Positions 9,024 through 18,678 of a stretch of 64,000 bases of DNA are shown here, one piece after another (the first letter of the stretch is position 1; every line of letters begins with the position of its first letter). The position numbers were made by a program, and so were the translations under genes. The notes beneath the pieces are model-generated. The model was not told the DNA's origin. It searched no databases and saw only the letters and a program-made list of their open reading frames with translations. The DNA lies in contig NC_011886.1 in NCBI RefSeq assembly GCF_000022025.1, forward strand, positions 3,513,209-3,577,208, read 5' to 3'. Origin of the DNA: Pseudarthrobacter chlorophenolicus A6. GTDB lineage: Bacteria; Actinomycetota; Actinomycetes; Actinomycetales; Micrococcaceae.

Positions 9024-9262
9024 TCTGCTCTCCTTAGCATGGCGGCACGGAACCGGATTGGGCCGATCCACGATGTGCCGTCGAAACACCGTTCCCCCGG
9101 CCGGGCCCGGAGCCCGGCCCGCAGGCCCGAAGTAAAGTCACAATTCCATTTCAGCCTAGTCAACAGCCCGGCTGATCACTAGCTGAACCGGTGGCGCAGG
9201 GACCTCCCGGAAGCGGCGCGGAAACCATTCACCGCACAAAAAATGCCGCTTACGGGGACAAC

Positions 9263-9278
9263 TGTGACAAGGCACACA
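9263..9278. promoter_or_regulatory. Putative Crp/GlxR binding site in the acs control region
   Basis: TGTGACAAGGCACACA matches nine of the ten half-site bases of the TGTGA-N6-TCACA consensus used by Crp and actinobacterial GlxR. A TANNNT hexamer (TAGGGT, 9298-9303) lies downstream so that a start near 9310 would place the site at about -40, the class II activation position. The 403-base gap 9024-9426 between the divergent genes shows no other convincing gene. Regulation of acs by cAMP-Crp is known in other bacteria; here it is inferred. Confidence 0.5.
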
Positions 9279-9426
9279 TGGCCGTGCCGGCAAGAGTTAG
9301 GGTGTATTCCGGAACAGCTCTTTGCGGTATGTCCGTGATCGGCCGGTGCCCGGTGTCGTGCTTGCGGCCCGGCACGGCCGTGGCCTGCATCCCGCGCAGC
9401 AAAGATCGATGAATGATGAGGTTCAC

Positions 9427-11439
9427 ATGTCCCAGGACACTCCAAGCTCCACGGCCACCGTTCCCGCTGCCCCGGCAGGACAGGGTGCACAGCAGGGCGA
9501 CGCCTTCGAAAACCTGCTGCATGAGACCAGGACCTTCCCGCCCACGCCGGAGTTCGCGGCCAACGCAGTGGTCAAGGCCGGTGAATATGCAGAGGCCGAC
9601 GCCGACCGGCCGGCTTTCTGGGCGAAGCAGGCCCGCGAGCTGCTCACCTGGAGCAAGGACTTCGACGAGGCTTTGGACTGGTCCAACCCGCCGTTCGCCA
9701 AGTGGTTCGTGGGCGGCGAAGTCAACGCCGCGTACAACGCGCTGGACCGGCACGTGGAAAACGGCCTGGGCGACCGCGTCGCCATCCATTTCGAAGGCGA
9801 ACCCGGTGACAGCCGCAGCTACACCTACGCGGAGCTGACCGAGGAAGTAAAGAAGGCCGCGAACGCGTTCGAATCCCTCGGCGTGTCCAAGGGCGACCGT
9901 GTGGCTGTTTACCTGCCCATGATCCCCGAGGCGGTCATCACCCTGCTTGCCTGCGCACGGATCGGCGCGGTCCACTCCGTGGTGTTCGGCGGCTTCTCCG
10001 CCGACGCCCTGCGCTCCCGCATCGACGACGCTGAAGCAAAGCTGGTGGTCACCGCTGACGGAACCTACCGCCGCGGCAAGCCGAGTGCGCTGAAGCCGGC
10101 TGTTGACGACGCCCTGTCCCAAGATGGGCACACCGTCCAGAACGTGGTGGTGGTCAAGCGCAACGGCCAGGACGTGGACTGGCACGAGGGCCGCGACCAC
10201 TGGTGGGACGAAACCGTCGGTGAAGCGTCCGCCGAGCACACCGCCGTCGGGCACGACTCCGAGCACCCGCTGTTCATCCTCTACACCTCCGGCACCACCG
10301 GCAAGCCCAAGGGCATCCTGCACACCACCGGCGGGTACCTCACCCAGACCGCGTACACGCACAAGGCGGTGTTCGACCTGCACCCGGAGACGGACGTGTA
10401 CTGGTGCACGGCCGACGTCGGCTGGGTCACCGGGCACTCCTACGTCACCTACGCCCCGCTCATCAACGGTGCCACCCAGGTCATGTACGAGGGCACCCCG
10501 GACTCCCCGCACCAGGGCCGCTGGTGGGAGATCGTGGAAAAGTACAAGGTCTCCATCCTGTACACCGCCCCCACCGCCATCCGCACGTTCATGAAGTGGG
10601 GCCGGGACATCCCGGACAAGTACGATCTGTCCTCCATCCGGGTCCTCGGCTCCGTGGGTGAGCCCATCAACCCCGAGGCGTGGATGTGGTACCGGACGGT
10701 CATCGGCGGGGACAATGCGCCCATCGTGGACACCTGGTGGCAGACCGAAACCGGCGCACAGATGATCGCCCCGCTTCCCGGCGTCACCGCGGCGAAGCCG
10801 GGCTCCGCGCAGGTGCCGCTACCGGGCATCGCCGTGGACGTCGTGGACGAAATGGGCGAATCGGTGCCCGACGGGCACGGCGGGTTCCTGGTGATCCGTG
10901 AACCCTGGCCGGCCATGCTCCGCGGCATCTGGGGCGATCCCGAACGGTTCAAGGACACCTACTGGTCACGGTTCGAGACCATGTACTTCGCCGGGGACGG
11001 CGCCAAGAAGGACGAGGACGGCGACATCTGGCTCCTCGGCCGGGTGGATGACGTCATGAACGTCTCCGGGCACCGCCTCTCCACCACGGAAATCGAGTCC
11101 GCCCTGGTCTCCCACCCCGCCGTGGCCGAAGCCGCCGTCGTTGGCGCCTCTGACGAGACCACCGGCCAGGCCGTGGTGGCTTTCGTCATCCTGCGCGGCG
11201 ACGCCGCGAACAACGGCGATGAAACCGTCCAGGAACTCCGCAACCACGTGGGCAAGGAGATCGGACCCATCGCCAAGCCCAAGAACATCCTGGTGGTCCC
11301 TGAACTGCCCAAGACCCGCTCCGGCAAGATCATGCGGCGCCTGCTCAAGGACGTCGCCGAGGGCCGCGACCCGGGCGACGCCACCACACTGGCCGATCCC
11401 ACGATCATGCAGCAGATCGCACAGTCGCTCAGAAAGTAA
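9427..11439 (+). CDS. acs: Acetate--CoA ligase (acetyl-CoA synthetase)
   Basis: 670 residues from ATG 9427 (MSQDTPSST), with a GATGAGG ribosome site upstream; the longer frame from 9322 is not supported. AMP-forming enzyme that converts acetate, ATP and CoA to acetyl-CoA. The adenylate-forming core motif [11 protein letters not shown] is at about residue 286, and [10 protein letters not shown] and [16 protein letters not shown] follow. The C-terminal [11 protein letters not shown] carries the conserved Lys (about 634) that protein acetyltransferases use to switch the enzyme off. Length and domain order are normal. It is monocistronic, followed by a hairpin, with a putative Crp/GlxR site upstream. 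Together with malate synthase in this window it would feed acetate carbon toward the glyoxylate route. Confidence 0.96.
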   Translation: MSQDTPSSTATVPAAPAGQGAQQGDAFENLLHETRTFPPTPEFAANAVVKAGEYAEADADRPAFWAKQARELLTWSKDFDEALDWSNPPFAKWFVGGEVNAAYNALDRHVENGLGDRVAIHFEGEPGDSRSYTYAELTEEVKKAANAFESLGVSKGDRVAVYLPMIPEAVITLLACARIGAVHSVVFGGFSADALRSRIDDAEAKLVVTADGTYRRGKPSALKPAVDDALSQDGHTVQNVVVVKRNGQDVDWHEGRDHWWDETVGEASAEHTAVGHDSEHPLFILYTSGTTGKPKGILHTTGGYLTQTAYTHKAVFDLHPETDVYWCTADVGWVTGHSYVTYAPLINGATQVMYEGTPDSPHQGRWWEIVEKYKVSILYTAPTAIRTFMKWGRDIPDKYDLSSIRVLGSVGEPINPEAWMWYRTVIGGDNAPIVDTWWQTETGAQMIAPLPGVTAAKPGSAQVPLPGIAVDVVDEMGESVPDGHGGFLVIREPWPAMLRGIWGDPERFKDTYWSRFETMYFAGDGAKKDEDGDIWLLGRVDDVMNVSGHRLSTTEIESALVSHPAVAEAAVVGASDETTGQAVVAFVILRGDAANNGDETVQELRNHVGKEIGPIAKPKNILVVPELPKTRSGKIMRRLLKDVAEGRDPGDATTLADPTIMQQIAQSLRK

Positions 11440-11473
11440 CACCGGCTTAGTATTTGCCGCAGCACCACCAGAT

Positions 11474-11511
11474 GGCCCCGATTGCCCTGTGTTTTAGGGA
11501 TAACCGGGGCC
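11474..11511 (+). terminator. Compound hairpin downstream of acs
   Basis: Outer arms GGCCCCG (11474-11480) and CGGGGCC (11505-11511) enclose an inner CCCT/AGGG pair with a T-rich loop. There is no U-tract after the outer stem, so it may be a weak terminator or an RNA-stability element. Confidence 0.4.
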
Positions 11512-11590
11512 GTCAGGCGTTTGTGACGATTCAAAAATAACAATTGCAAAAGTGTTGTTAAGCGTTCTTCCATGTTCTGTTTTGCGAGGT

Positions 11591-11621
11591 TATAGTCGTA
11601 CTGATGTGAGGTGCCTCACAT
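11591..11621 (+). promoter_or_regulatory. Promoter-proximal 18-bp palindrome ahead of the sugar transporter
   Basis: ATGTGAGGTGCCTCACAT at 11604-11621 is a perfect inverted repeat with a 2-base centre, and its core is an exact TGTGA-N6-TCACA Crp/GlxR consensus. A -10-like TATAGT lies at 11591-11596, so the palindrome would cover the transcription start, a position more typical of repression than activation. It precedes the AAGGGAG ribosome site of the binding-protein gene. Confidence 0.6.
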
Positions 11622-11646
11622 GCTGCTATTACTCAAGGGAGAGAAC

Positions 11647-12957
11647 ATGGCTTCACCGTTTGATGCGTCCGCAACTGCCTTCCCGAGCAGGCGGAGCATC
11701 CTCAAGACCGCCGGCGTTGGCGCTGCCAGCCTGGCCGGCATCCCGTTCCTCGCAGCCTGCACAGGCGGCAGCGCACCGTCCGCAACAGGTACCGATTCCG
11801 GCGGACTGACCTTCGGCTCCGGCTCCTCCGACGATGTTCCCAAGCGGGCCTACCAGGCCGTCACCGATGCGTTTACGGCCAAGACCGGCAAGAAGGTCAC
11901 CACCAACACGGTCCCCCACAACGACTTCCAGAACAAGATCAACTCCTACCTCCAGGGCTCCCCGGATGACACCTTCACCTGGTTTGCCGGCTACCGGATG
12001 CAGTACTACGCCGGCAAGGGACTCCTTGCTCCCATCGACGACGTCTGGGAAACCATCGGCGCCAACTACTCCGACGCGCTGAAGAAGGCCTCCACCGGAC
12101 CCGACGGCAAGCTGTACTTCGTGCCCAACTACAACTACCCGTGGGGTTTCTTCTACCGGAAGAGCCTGTGGGCCGAGAAGGGGTACGAGGTTCCGGAAAC
12201 CTTTGACGCCCTCAAGACCCTCGCCGCGAAGATGCAGGGAGACGGCATCATCCCCATCGGCTTCGCGGACAAGGACGGCTGGCCCGCCATGGGCACCTTC
12301 GACTACATCAACATGCGGCTGAACGGCTACCAGTTCCACGTGGACCTGTGCGCCCACAAGGAATCCTGGGACCAGCAGAAGGTCAGCGCCGTCTTTGACA
12401 CCTGGTCCGCGCTGCTGCCGTTCCAGGATCCCGGAGCCCTCGGCCAGACCTGGCAGGATGCTGCCAAGTCGCTTGAAGCCAAGAAGACCGGCATGTACCT
12501 GCTGGGCTCGTTCGTCACCCAGCAGTTCACCGACGCTGCGGTGCTGGCCGACATCGACTTCTTCGCCTTCCCGGAGATCGCCATGGAAGGCCGGGACGCC
12601 GTCGAAGCCCCCATCGACGGCCTCCTGCTGTCCAAGAAGGGCGGCGAGAACAAGGCTGCGCGGGACTTCATGGCGTACCTGGGCACGCCCGAGGCGCAGG
12701 ACGCCTACGCCGCGGTGGATGCCTCCAACATCGCCACCGCCAAGGGCACCGACACCTCCAAGTTCAGTCCGCTGAACAAGAAGTGCGCCGAGACCATCGC
12801 TGACGCCAAATACATCAGCCAGTTCTTCGACCGTGACGCGTTGCCCGCCATGGCCAACAACGTGATGATCCCTGCCCTGCAGAGCTTCATCAAGGACGGC
12901 AAGATGGACGTCAAAAACCTTGAGGCGCAGGCCAAAACCCTCTACGCGGCGCAGTAG
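11647..12957 (+). CDS. Sugar ABC transporter substrate-binding lipoprotein
   Basis: 436 residues from ATG 11647 (AAGGGAG upstream). The N terminus has a twin-arginine-like SRRSILKTAGVGAASLAG and a lipobox LAAC with the acylated Cys at residue 38, so the protein should be anchored outside the membrane. The mature part is an extracellular solute-binding protein family 1 fold (KAYQAVTDAFTAKTGKKVTTNTV-like start, FTWFAGYRMQYYAGKGLLAPIDDVW). It delivers substrate to the two permeases that follow. The substrate is not readable from sequence; CUT1 relatives bind oligosaccharides. No ATPase gene is present in the cluster, so a shared MsiK/UgpC-type ATPase elsewhere is likely. Confidence 0.9.
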   Translation: MASPFDASATAFPSRRSILKTAGVGAASLAGIPFLAACTGGSAPSATGTDSGGLTFGSGSSDDVPKRAYQAVTDAFTAKTGKKVTTNTVPHNDFQNKINSYLQGSPDDTFTWFAGYRMQYYAGKGLLAPIDDVWETIGANYSDALKKASTGPDGKLYFVPNYNYPWGFFYRKSLWAEKGYEVPETFDALKTLAAKMQGDGIIPIGFADKDGWPAMGTFDYINMRLNGYQFHVDLCAHKESWDQQKVSAVFDTWSALLPFQDPGALGQTWQDAAKSLEAKKTGMYLLGSFVTQQFTDAAVLADIDFFAFPEIAMEGRDAVEAPIDGLLLSKKGGENKAARDFMAYLGTPEAQDAYAAVDASNIATAKGTDTSKFSPLNKKCAETIADAKYISQFFDRDALPAMANNVMIPALQSFIKDGKMDVKNLEAQAKTLYAAQ

Positions 12958-12992
12958 CCGCGCACGGCATACCGGCACCGCAGCAATGCAGG

Positions 12993-13027
12993 ACGGACGA
13001 CGGCGGGACACGCCCGCCGTCGTCCGT
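12993..13027 (+). other. Intergenic 15-bp hairpin between binding protein and permease
   Basis: Arms at 12993-13007 and 13013-13027 are perfectly complementary with a five-base loop (ACACG). No U-tract follows. Hairpins in this position in binding-protein operons protect the upstream message or attenuate downstream genes, which would give more binding protein than permease. Confidence 0.6.
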
Positions 13028-13094
13028 TCCCTTCCAGCGACCCCACCCAGCAGCACCGCCCCAGCGGCGTCCCACCAGCAGAGGGAAGATTTCC

Positions 13095-14066
13095 ATGAGC
13101 AGCACCGCGCAAGAACTGATCCCGCCGGAGGCGCAGGAACCCGGCGGCGGCCGGATCGGCAGGACCAAGGGCGGCCGGGTCCGGCGCCTGACCGGCCGGG
13201 ACAAACTGGTCCTGTCGCTGATGGTGGGTATCCCCACCCTGATTGAGCTGACCCTGGTGTGGCTGCCGACGCTGATGTCCATCGGGCTCAGCTTCACCCG
13301 GTGGAACGGGCTTGACCTGGCCGATATCCGGCCCGCCGGCACCGAAAACTACCAGTACATCACCCAGGACTACCCGCCCTTCTGGCCGGCCGTCCAGCAC
13401 AACTTCATGTGGCTCCTCTTCCTGGCCCTGATCGCCACGCCGCTCGGCCTGCTGCTGGCGGTGCTGCTGGACCAAAACATCCGCGGCAGCAAGATCTACC
13501 AGAGCATCTTCTTCGCTCCCGTGATGCTCTCCCTGGCACTCATCGGCATCATCTGGCAGCTGTTCTACCAGCGAGACAACGGCCTCCTGAACTTCATCCT
13601 CGGCACCGCCGGGACTCCCCAGGCGGTGGACTGGTTCGGCGACTCGTCCGTGAACATCTGGGCTGCCATGATCGCGGCCACGTGGCGGCACGCCGGCTAC
13701 GTCATGCTCCTGTATTTGGCAGGCCTGAAGGGTGTGGACCCCAGCCTGCGGGAGGCAGCCTCCATTGACGGCGCCAACGCCTACCAGACCTTCTTCCGGG
13801 TGGTGTTCCCGGCGATGCGCCCCATCAACATCGTCATCGTGGTGATCACCATCATTGAATCCCTGCGGGCCTTTGACGTGGTCTACGTCATCAACCGCGG
13901 CACCAACGGCCTGGAGATGCTCAGCGCCCTGGTGATCCAGAACCTCGTGGGAGAAGGCCAGGTGATCGGCGTCGGCTCAGCCCTGGCTGTGGTGCTGCTG
14001 GTCATCTCCCTTGTCCCCATCGTCTTCTACCTCAGCCGCACCTTTGGCAAGGAGGACAGAGCATGA
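13095..14066 (+). CDS. Sugar ABC transporter permease 1 (MalF-like)
   Basis: 323 residues; start ATG 13095. Six predicted membrane helices follow a hydrophilic basic N terminus of about 35 residues. The cytosolic EAA loop reads LREAASIDGANAYQTFFRVVFPAMRP, the site that docks to the ATPase, near residues 218-243. It belongs to the binding-protein-dependent transport inner membrane component family (CUT1 MalF side). It follows the binding-protein gene after 137 bases that contain a hairpin, and overlaps the second permease by 4 bases (ATGA). Confidence 0.92.
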   Translation: MSSTAQELIPPEAQEPGGGRIGRTKGGRVRRLTGRDKLVLSLMVGIPTLIELTLVWLPTLMSIGLSFTRWNGLDLADIRPAGTENYQYITQDYPPFWPAVQHNFMWLLFLALIATPLGLLLAVLLDQNIRGSKIYQSIFFAPVMLSLALIGIIWQLFYQRDNGLLNFILGTAGTPQAVDWFGDSSVNIWAAMIAATWRHAGYVMLLYLAGLKGVDPSLREAASIDGANAYQTFFRVVFPAMRPINIVIVVITIIESLRAFDVVYVINRGTNGLEMLSALVIQNLVGEGQVIGVGSALAVVLLVISLVPIVFYLSRTFGKEDRA

Positions 14067-14986
14067 GCACCACCCCAGCACGCACGGTCCGGACCGGCCG
14101 GACCCCGGCCGCTGCCATACCGCGGACCGGCAGCAGGCCCAAGCGCCACTACGGCACGCACATCTTCCTGCTGGTCATGGCCGTGATGTGGCTGATTCCC
14201 CTGGGCTGGTCGCTGTACACGGCGCTCCGGCCGGTGACTTCAACCAACGAACACGGGTACTTCAGCTTCGCCGGTGACTTCAACTTCGATAATTTTGCGC
14301 AGGCCTGGACCCAGGGCGGGTTCGCCACGTACTTCTGGAACTCCGTCATCATCACCGTCCCCGCCGTGCTGCTGACCCTGTTCCTGGCGTCCCTCATGGC
14401 CTTTGCCGTCAGCCGGGTGAGCTGGAAGTTCAACATCACCCTGCTCATCATGTTCACCGCCGGCAACCTGCTGCCCCCGCAGGTCCTTGCCGCGCCGCTG
14501 TTCGAAATGGCCAAGCACTTCGAAGTGCCCTATTCGTTCAGCGATTCCGGAAACATGCTGAACACCTACATCGTCGTCATCGCCGTCAACACCGCCTTCC
14601 AGATGGGTTTCTGCACGTTCGTGCTGTCCAACTACATGAAGGCCCTCTCGGCAGACCTGACGGAGGCGGCGCTGGTGGACGGCGCCGGCATCTGGCGGCA
14701 GTACCGGGAAATCATCATGCCGCTCTGCCGGCCGGCCTTCGCGGCGCTGGGCACCCTCCAGGTCATCTTCATCTACAACGACTACTTCTGGCCCCTGATC
14801 TTCATCCAGAGCGGCAACCGGCTCCCGATCACTACTGCCATCAACAACCTGCAGGGCGAGTTCCTGAGCAACTACAACCTCCTGGCGGCGGGGGCGGTGA
14901 TCACCGTCATCCCCACGCTGGTGATCTACCTGCTCCTGCAGCGGCAGTTTGTTGCGGGCCTGACTCTTGGTTCCAGCAAGGGGTAG
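14063..14986 (+). CDS. Sugar ABC transporter permease 2 (MalG-like)
   Basis: 307 residues; the ATG overlaps the TGA of permease 1. Six membrane helices are visible, starting with HIFLLVMAVMWLIPLGWSLY. The EAA loop is LTEAALVDGAGIWRQYREIIMPLCRP at about residues 203-228. It forms the heterodimeric pore with permease 1. The pair, the lipoprotein and the downstream DeoR gene form an apparent operon. Confidence 0.92.
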   Translation: MSTTPARTVRTGRTPAAAIPRTGSRPKRHYGTHIFLLVMAVMWLIPLGWSLYTALRPVTSTNEHGYFSFAGDFNFDNFAQAWTQGGFATYFWNSVIITVPAVLLTLFLASLMAFAVSRVSWKFNITLLIMFTAGNLLPPQVLAAPLFEMAKHFEVPYSFSDSGNMLNTYIVVIAVNTAFQMGFCTFVLSNYMKALSADLTEAALVDGAGIWRQYREIIMPLCRPAFAALGTLQVIFIYNDYFWPLIFIQSGNRLPITTAINNLQGEFLSNYNLLAAGAVITVIPTLVIYLLLQRQFVAGLTLGSSKG

Positions 14987-15043
14987 ACCATCATGGAAGG
15001 TGACGGGGAGACCCCTCCCCCACCGCAGCACGAAAGGATCTCC

Positions 15044-15847
15044 ATGCTCCCCGCAGCACGCCACCAGGCAATAGTGGACGTCGTCCAGCGCGAACGGGTT
15101 GTCCGCGTCTCGGACCTCGCCCAGCAACTGGGCGTCTCGCTGATGACGGTCCGCCGGGACATCGAACTGCTGGAGGAGGGCGGCAAGCTGGAGCGCATCC
15201 ACGGCGGCGCCAAGCTGCCCGGCGATGCCAGCACCCACGAGCCCGGCTTCGAGCAGAAGTCCACCCAGCTGACAGCGGAGAAGCGCGCCATTGCGGTGGA
15301 AGCGGCGGCGCTGGTCCAGGAAGGGATGGCCGTGGGGTTGAGCGCCGGGACCACCACCTGGGCGCTTGCCAAGGAACTGGTCAACGGCCCGCCCATTACG
15401 GTGGTCACCAACTCGGTGCGCATCGCCGACCTGTTCCACCACGCCGCGTCCACGGGCCCGGCCCGCTACAGCTCAACGGTGATCCTGATCGGCGGCCAGC
15501 GCACGCCCTCGGACGCACTGGTAGGGCCCATCGCCACGAGCGCGCTCAAGCAACTCCACCTGGACCTGCTGTTCCTCGGCGTCCACGGCATGGACTCGGC
15601 GGCCGGCTTCACCACCCCCAACCTCCTGGAAGCCGAGACGGACCGGGCCTTCGTGTCCGCAGCCCGCAGGACGGTTGTGCTGGCGGACCACACCAAATGG
15701 GGTGTGCTGGGCATCAGTTCCATTGCGTCGCTGGACGACGTGGACGAGGTCATCAGCGATTCCGGCCTCGGTTCCGATGCGCAGCGCGTCCTGCAGGACA
15801 GGGTTGGCAGGCTGCGGCTGGCGCCGGCCCTGGGCCAGTCAGCCTGA
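15044..15847 (+). CDS. DeoR/GlpR-family transcriptional regulator
   Basis: 267 residues from ATG 15044, preferred because AAAGGA lies five bases upstream; an ATG at 14993 would add 17 residues. The N-terminal winged helix (RHQAIVDVVQRERVVRVSDLAQQLGVSLMTVRRDIELLE) is the DeoR signature. The C-terminal sensor domain (from about residue 75) has the GLSAGTTTWALAKEL ligand loop and VVLADHTKWG. DeoR regulators typically repress sugar operons and respond to a sugar phosphate. It lies 57 bases after permease 2 on the same strand, so it probably controls the transporter. A LacI gene sits convergently 9 bases beyond it. Confidence 0.9.
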   Translation: MLPAARHQAIVDVVQRERVVRVSDLAQQLGVSLMTVRRDIELLEEGGKLERIHGGAKLPGDASTHEPGFEQKSTQLTAEKRAIAVEAAALVQEGMAVGLSAGTTTWALAKELVNGPPITVVTNSVRIADLFHHAASTGPARYSSTVILIGGQRTPSDALVGPIATSALKQLHLDLLFLGVHGMDSAAGFTTPNLLEAETDRAFVSAARRTVVLADHTKWGVLGISSIASLDDVDEVISDSGLGSDAQRVLQDRVGRLRLAPALGQSA

Positions 15848-15856
15848 GGCAGATAT

Positions 15857-16885
15857 TCAGGGGCAGCCGCAGGATTGGCGGACCTGGAGGTCGGCGGGGA
15901 AGATGAGGTGTTCGGGTGTGTTGCCCCGGCCTGTGCCGATGAGGGCGTTGACCGCGGCTTCGGCCATGGCTTGCGCCGGTTGCCGGACCGTGGTCAGGGG
16001 CGGCCAGCTGTACTCCGCCTCGGCCGAACCGTCGAAGGACGCCAACGCCATATCCTCCGGGACGGACAGGCCCGCCTCGTGCAGGGCCCGCAGGATCCCC
16101 ACGGCCTGCAGGTCCGACGTCGCAAAAATCGCCGTGGGCCGCTCCGCTCCGGCCAGCAGGCGCCTGCCCGCTGCGTAGCCGCCCTCCCGGGTGAACGGGG
16201 TCCGCACAATGGGCCCCTCCGGCAGGCCGGCAGCGGCCAGGGCCTGCAGCCAGCCCTCCTCACGGCCGTCATAGTAATTGCCGGTATTCGTTCCCATCGC
16301 CAACGCGATGCTGGTGTGCCCGTGGCCGATCAGGTGCTCCACCGCAGCCCGCGCACCGGCCACCAGGTCTACCCCCACACTGTTGAACCCCGGCGCCTCC
16401 GCACTGTGGTTCAACAACACCACGGGGACTTCCGCGGACTCGAAGTCCGCCGCGCCGGGCTCCATCAGCACACTTGAGACGATCACCCCGTCCACCTGCC
16501 GGGCCGCAAGGTTGCGGACGTTCCGGCGCTCCTTGGCCACGTTCCCGTCCGAATTGGTCAGCACCAGGGCATACCCCCGCTCCGCCGCTGCTTCCTCCAC
16601 CGCATGGGCCAGCAACGAAAAGAACGGGTTGCTGTTATCCGGAATGACCAGCCCGATCGTCTCACTCGAGCCCAGCTTCAACGCCCGCGCCGCAGCATTG
16701 GGCCGGTACCCCAACCGCCGGATGGCATCCTGGACCTTCGCCTCAGTAGCCGGCGCCACCCGCTTCGGACCACCATTGACCACATAACTCACCACCGCAG
16801 TACTGACACCGGCAAACCGCGCAACATCCTTACGCGTCACAGGCCCCCGGGGCCCCGGCACACCCGAAGTGGTCATGGAGTACAT
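15857..16885 (-). CDS. LacI-family transcriptional regulator
   Basis: 342 residues from ATG 16885, five bases after GGAG; the frame extends to 16933 without a better start. N-terminal [35 protein letters not shown], with hinge helix region [17 protein letters not shown]. The effector domain is of the periplasmic-binding-protein fold ([25 protein letters not shown], then [24 protein letters not shown]). It probably recognises a sugar. It is convergent with the DeoR gene and divergent from aroQ (75 bases between the starts), so its target could be the nearby transporter or its own promoter. Confidence 0.9.
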   Translation of the reverse strand: MYSMTTSGVPGPRGPVTRKDVARFAGVSTAVVSYVVNGGPKRVAPATEAKVQDAIRRLGYRPNAAARALKLGSSETIGLVIPDNSNPFFSLLAHAVEEAAAERGYALVLTNSDGNVAKERRNVRNLAARQVDGVIVSSVLMEPGAADFESAEVPVVLLNHSAEAPGFNSVGVDLVAGARAAVEHLIGHGHTSIALAMGTNTGNYYDGREEGWLQALAAAGLPEGPIVRTPFTREGGYAAGRRLLAGAERPTAIFATSDLQAVGILRALHEAGLSVPEDMALASFDGSAEAEYSWPPLTTVRQPAQAMAEAAVNALIGTGRGNTPEHLIFPADLQVRQSCGCP

Positions 16886-16960
16886 GCTAGCTCCAGGCTC
16901 CGGCGGGACGGGGCACGTAAGAATGCACGGCACGCCGGGCCAGCCGCTAGATTGGCAGGC

Positions 16961-17422
16961 ATGACTGAAGCTTCCACCCCGGACAGCGGCCGCGGCACCA
17001 TCCTGGTAATCAACGGCCCCAACCTGAACCTCCTAGGCACCCGGGAGCCCGAAAAGTACGGCACCTCGACCCTTGCCGACGTGGAACAGCTGGCACGCTC
17101 AGCAGCCGAGGCGCACGGGTTCGCGGTGGAGTGCGTCCAGTCCAACCACGAAGGCGTCCTGCTTGACGTCATCCACGCCGCGCGCGAAACAGCGGCAGGC
17201 ATTGTCATCAACGCCGGCGCCTTCACCCACACCTCCGTGGCACTGCGTGACGCACTCGCCGCCGTGCAGCTTCCCGCCGTCGAGGTCCACATCACCAACG
17301 TGCACCAGCGCGAGGAATTCAGGCACCACTCCTACCTGTCGCCCGTGTGCGCCGCCGTCATCGTGGGCGCCGGCGTTACCGGGTACCGGCTGGCCATCGA
17401 CTACCTGGCAGAGACCCTCTAG
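16961..17422 (+). CDS. aroQ: 3-dehydroquinate dehydratase, type II
   Basis: 153 residues from ATG 16961; the 272-residue frame from 16604 is an upstream extension without support. Third step of the shikimate pathway: 3-dehydroquinate to 3-dehydroshikimate. Family motifs are complete: [17 protein letters not shown] (catalytic Tyr in EKYG), [30 protein letters not shown], and [20 protein letters not shown] with the catalytic His. The type II enzyme is a cytosolic dodecamer of about 150 residues, matching this length. It is not next to other aro genes here; marP lies convergently 14 bases downstream. Confidence 0.96.
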   Translation: MTEASTPDSGRGTILVINGPNLNLLGTREPEKYGTSTLADVEQLARSAAEAHGFAVECVQSNHEGVLLDVIHAARETAAGIVINAGAFTHTSVALRDALAAVQLPAVEVHITNVHQREEFRHHSYLSPVCAAVIVGAGVTGYRLAIDYLAETL

Positions 17423-17436
17423 CGGCTCGGGGGTCC

Positions 17437-18621
17437 CTACTTCTGGATGCACTGGCCGGAGGACACCGGCGCGCTCAGGGAGGATGCCTGCGCTGCCACC
17501 GGATTCAGCTCATCCATGGTGATGGCGAAGCCCACGTCCGAGTCCGTTGTGGCCTTGGCGAAAATAACCCCGGCCACCTGGCCGTCGGTGGTGAGCAGCG
17601 GTCCGCCGGAGTTGCCCGGCTGCACGTCACCGGCCAGCCGGTAAATGTCTTCGGGTGCCGGGTTGTTGCCGTAGATGTCGGGCACCAGGACGGTGGCGAT
17701 GTCCTGGACCGTGGCCGGCTTGGACTGGAACGGGCCGCCGTGGGGGTAGCCGGAGAACGCGGCGGGACTGCCGCCGGGAAGGTCTGCCGACAGGGGCAGC
17801 GGCTGCGCAGGCAACCCGTCAACGGCCAGCACCGCGAGGTCGTGCCTGCTGTCGAAGTAGACCACGCGCCCCGGGATGGCATCGCCGTCGGGCATCTCCA
17901 CCACGGGCTGCGACACGCCCGCCACCACGTGCGCGTTGGTGACCACGCGGTCCTCGGACACCACAAAGCCGGTGCCGGTCTGGTTCTGGCCGCATTCGTA
18001 CGCAGTTCCGGCGATGCGCAGCACCGATGCGGCGGCACGATTCAGTGCGGGCGTATCGGTGCTGGCGTTGGGCACGGGAACGGTCGGGCCTTGTCCGAGG
18101 CCTTCGATCAGGGTGGGGATGCCGTTGCCGATCACCGTGGAGCGCAGCTGCGCCATGGTGGCCTTGACGGGGATGGGGGTCAGTCCGTCGATGAAGCGGA
18201 TCACCTTGGATTCAGCCAGCTGCTGGGACACCACCGGCACACCCAGGGAGCTGACGCTGAACGCCAGCATGGACATCACCAGCGCCGAAACCACCACGTT
18301 CACGGCGCCGCCCACCAGCCGGTCCACGGCCCGGAGCGGGCGGATGCGCACGGCGCCCCGGACCTGCCGGCCCACCATGGTGCCCAAGCCGTGGCCCAGC
18401 ACCACCAGTACGACGGCGGCAGCCACGATGGCGGTCAGCCTCCAGCCGGAGTCCGCAACGAAGCCGCTGACCAGCGGGACGGCGAAAAAGGCTGCGACGG
18501 CGCCGGCCGCGAAGCCGACCAGGCCGCCGACAGTGACGAGGAAGCCGTTACGCAGCCCGTAGACCAGGTAGGACAGCAACGCCAGGATCAGGATCAGGTC
18601 CAGGACAGTCAAGCCGACCAC
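17437..18621 (-). CDS. marP: MarP-family membrane serine protease (CvpA domain plus trypsin-like domain)
   Basis: 394 residues from GTG 18621 with AAGGAG five bases upstream. Four membrane helices of a CvpA/colicin V domain span about residues 5-130. A chymotrypsin-fold protease follows with the triad His231 (TNAHVVAG), Asp261 (RHDLAVL) and Ser338 (GNSGGP). Cys210 and Cys391 flank the protease domain and match the disulfide that activates mycobacterial MarP. In Mycobacterium tuberculosis the protein is needed for acid and oxidative stress survival and acts on the cell-wall side of the membrane. It is divergent from crp with a 220-base shared control region. Confidence 0.9.
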   Translation of the reverse strand: MVGLTVLDLILILALLSYLVYGLRNGFLVTVGGLVGFAAGAVAAFFAVPLVSGFVADSGWRLTAIVAAAVVLVVLGHGLGTMVGRQVRGAVRIRPLRAVDRLVGGAVNVVVSALVMSMLAFSVSSLGVPVVSQQLAESKVIRFIDGLTPIPVKATMAQLRSTVIGNGIPTLIEGLGQGPTVPVPNASTDTPALNRAAASVLRIAGTAYECGQNQTGTGFVVSEDRVVTNAHVVAGVSQPVVEMPDGDAIPGRVVYFDSRHDLAVLAVDGLPAQPLPLSADLPGGSPAAFSGYPHGGPFQSKPATVQDIATVLVPDIYGNNPAPEDIYRLAGDVQPGNSGGPLLTTDGQVAGVIFAKATTDSDVGFAITMDELNPVAAQASSLSAPVSSGQCIQK

Positions 18622-18678
18622 GAAGGCTCCTTATAAACAGTTGAAAGCTCATTCTAGTGGGGGTCCCTGACAATCATC

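Noticed and set aside
12958..13691. Long minus-strand frames opposite the sugar transporter genes
   Set aside because: Composition (His/Gln/Gly/Arg-rich) is typical of antisense shadows in high-GC DNA and no domain is visible.
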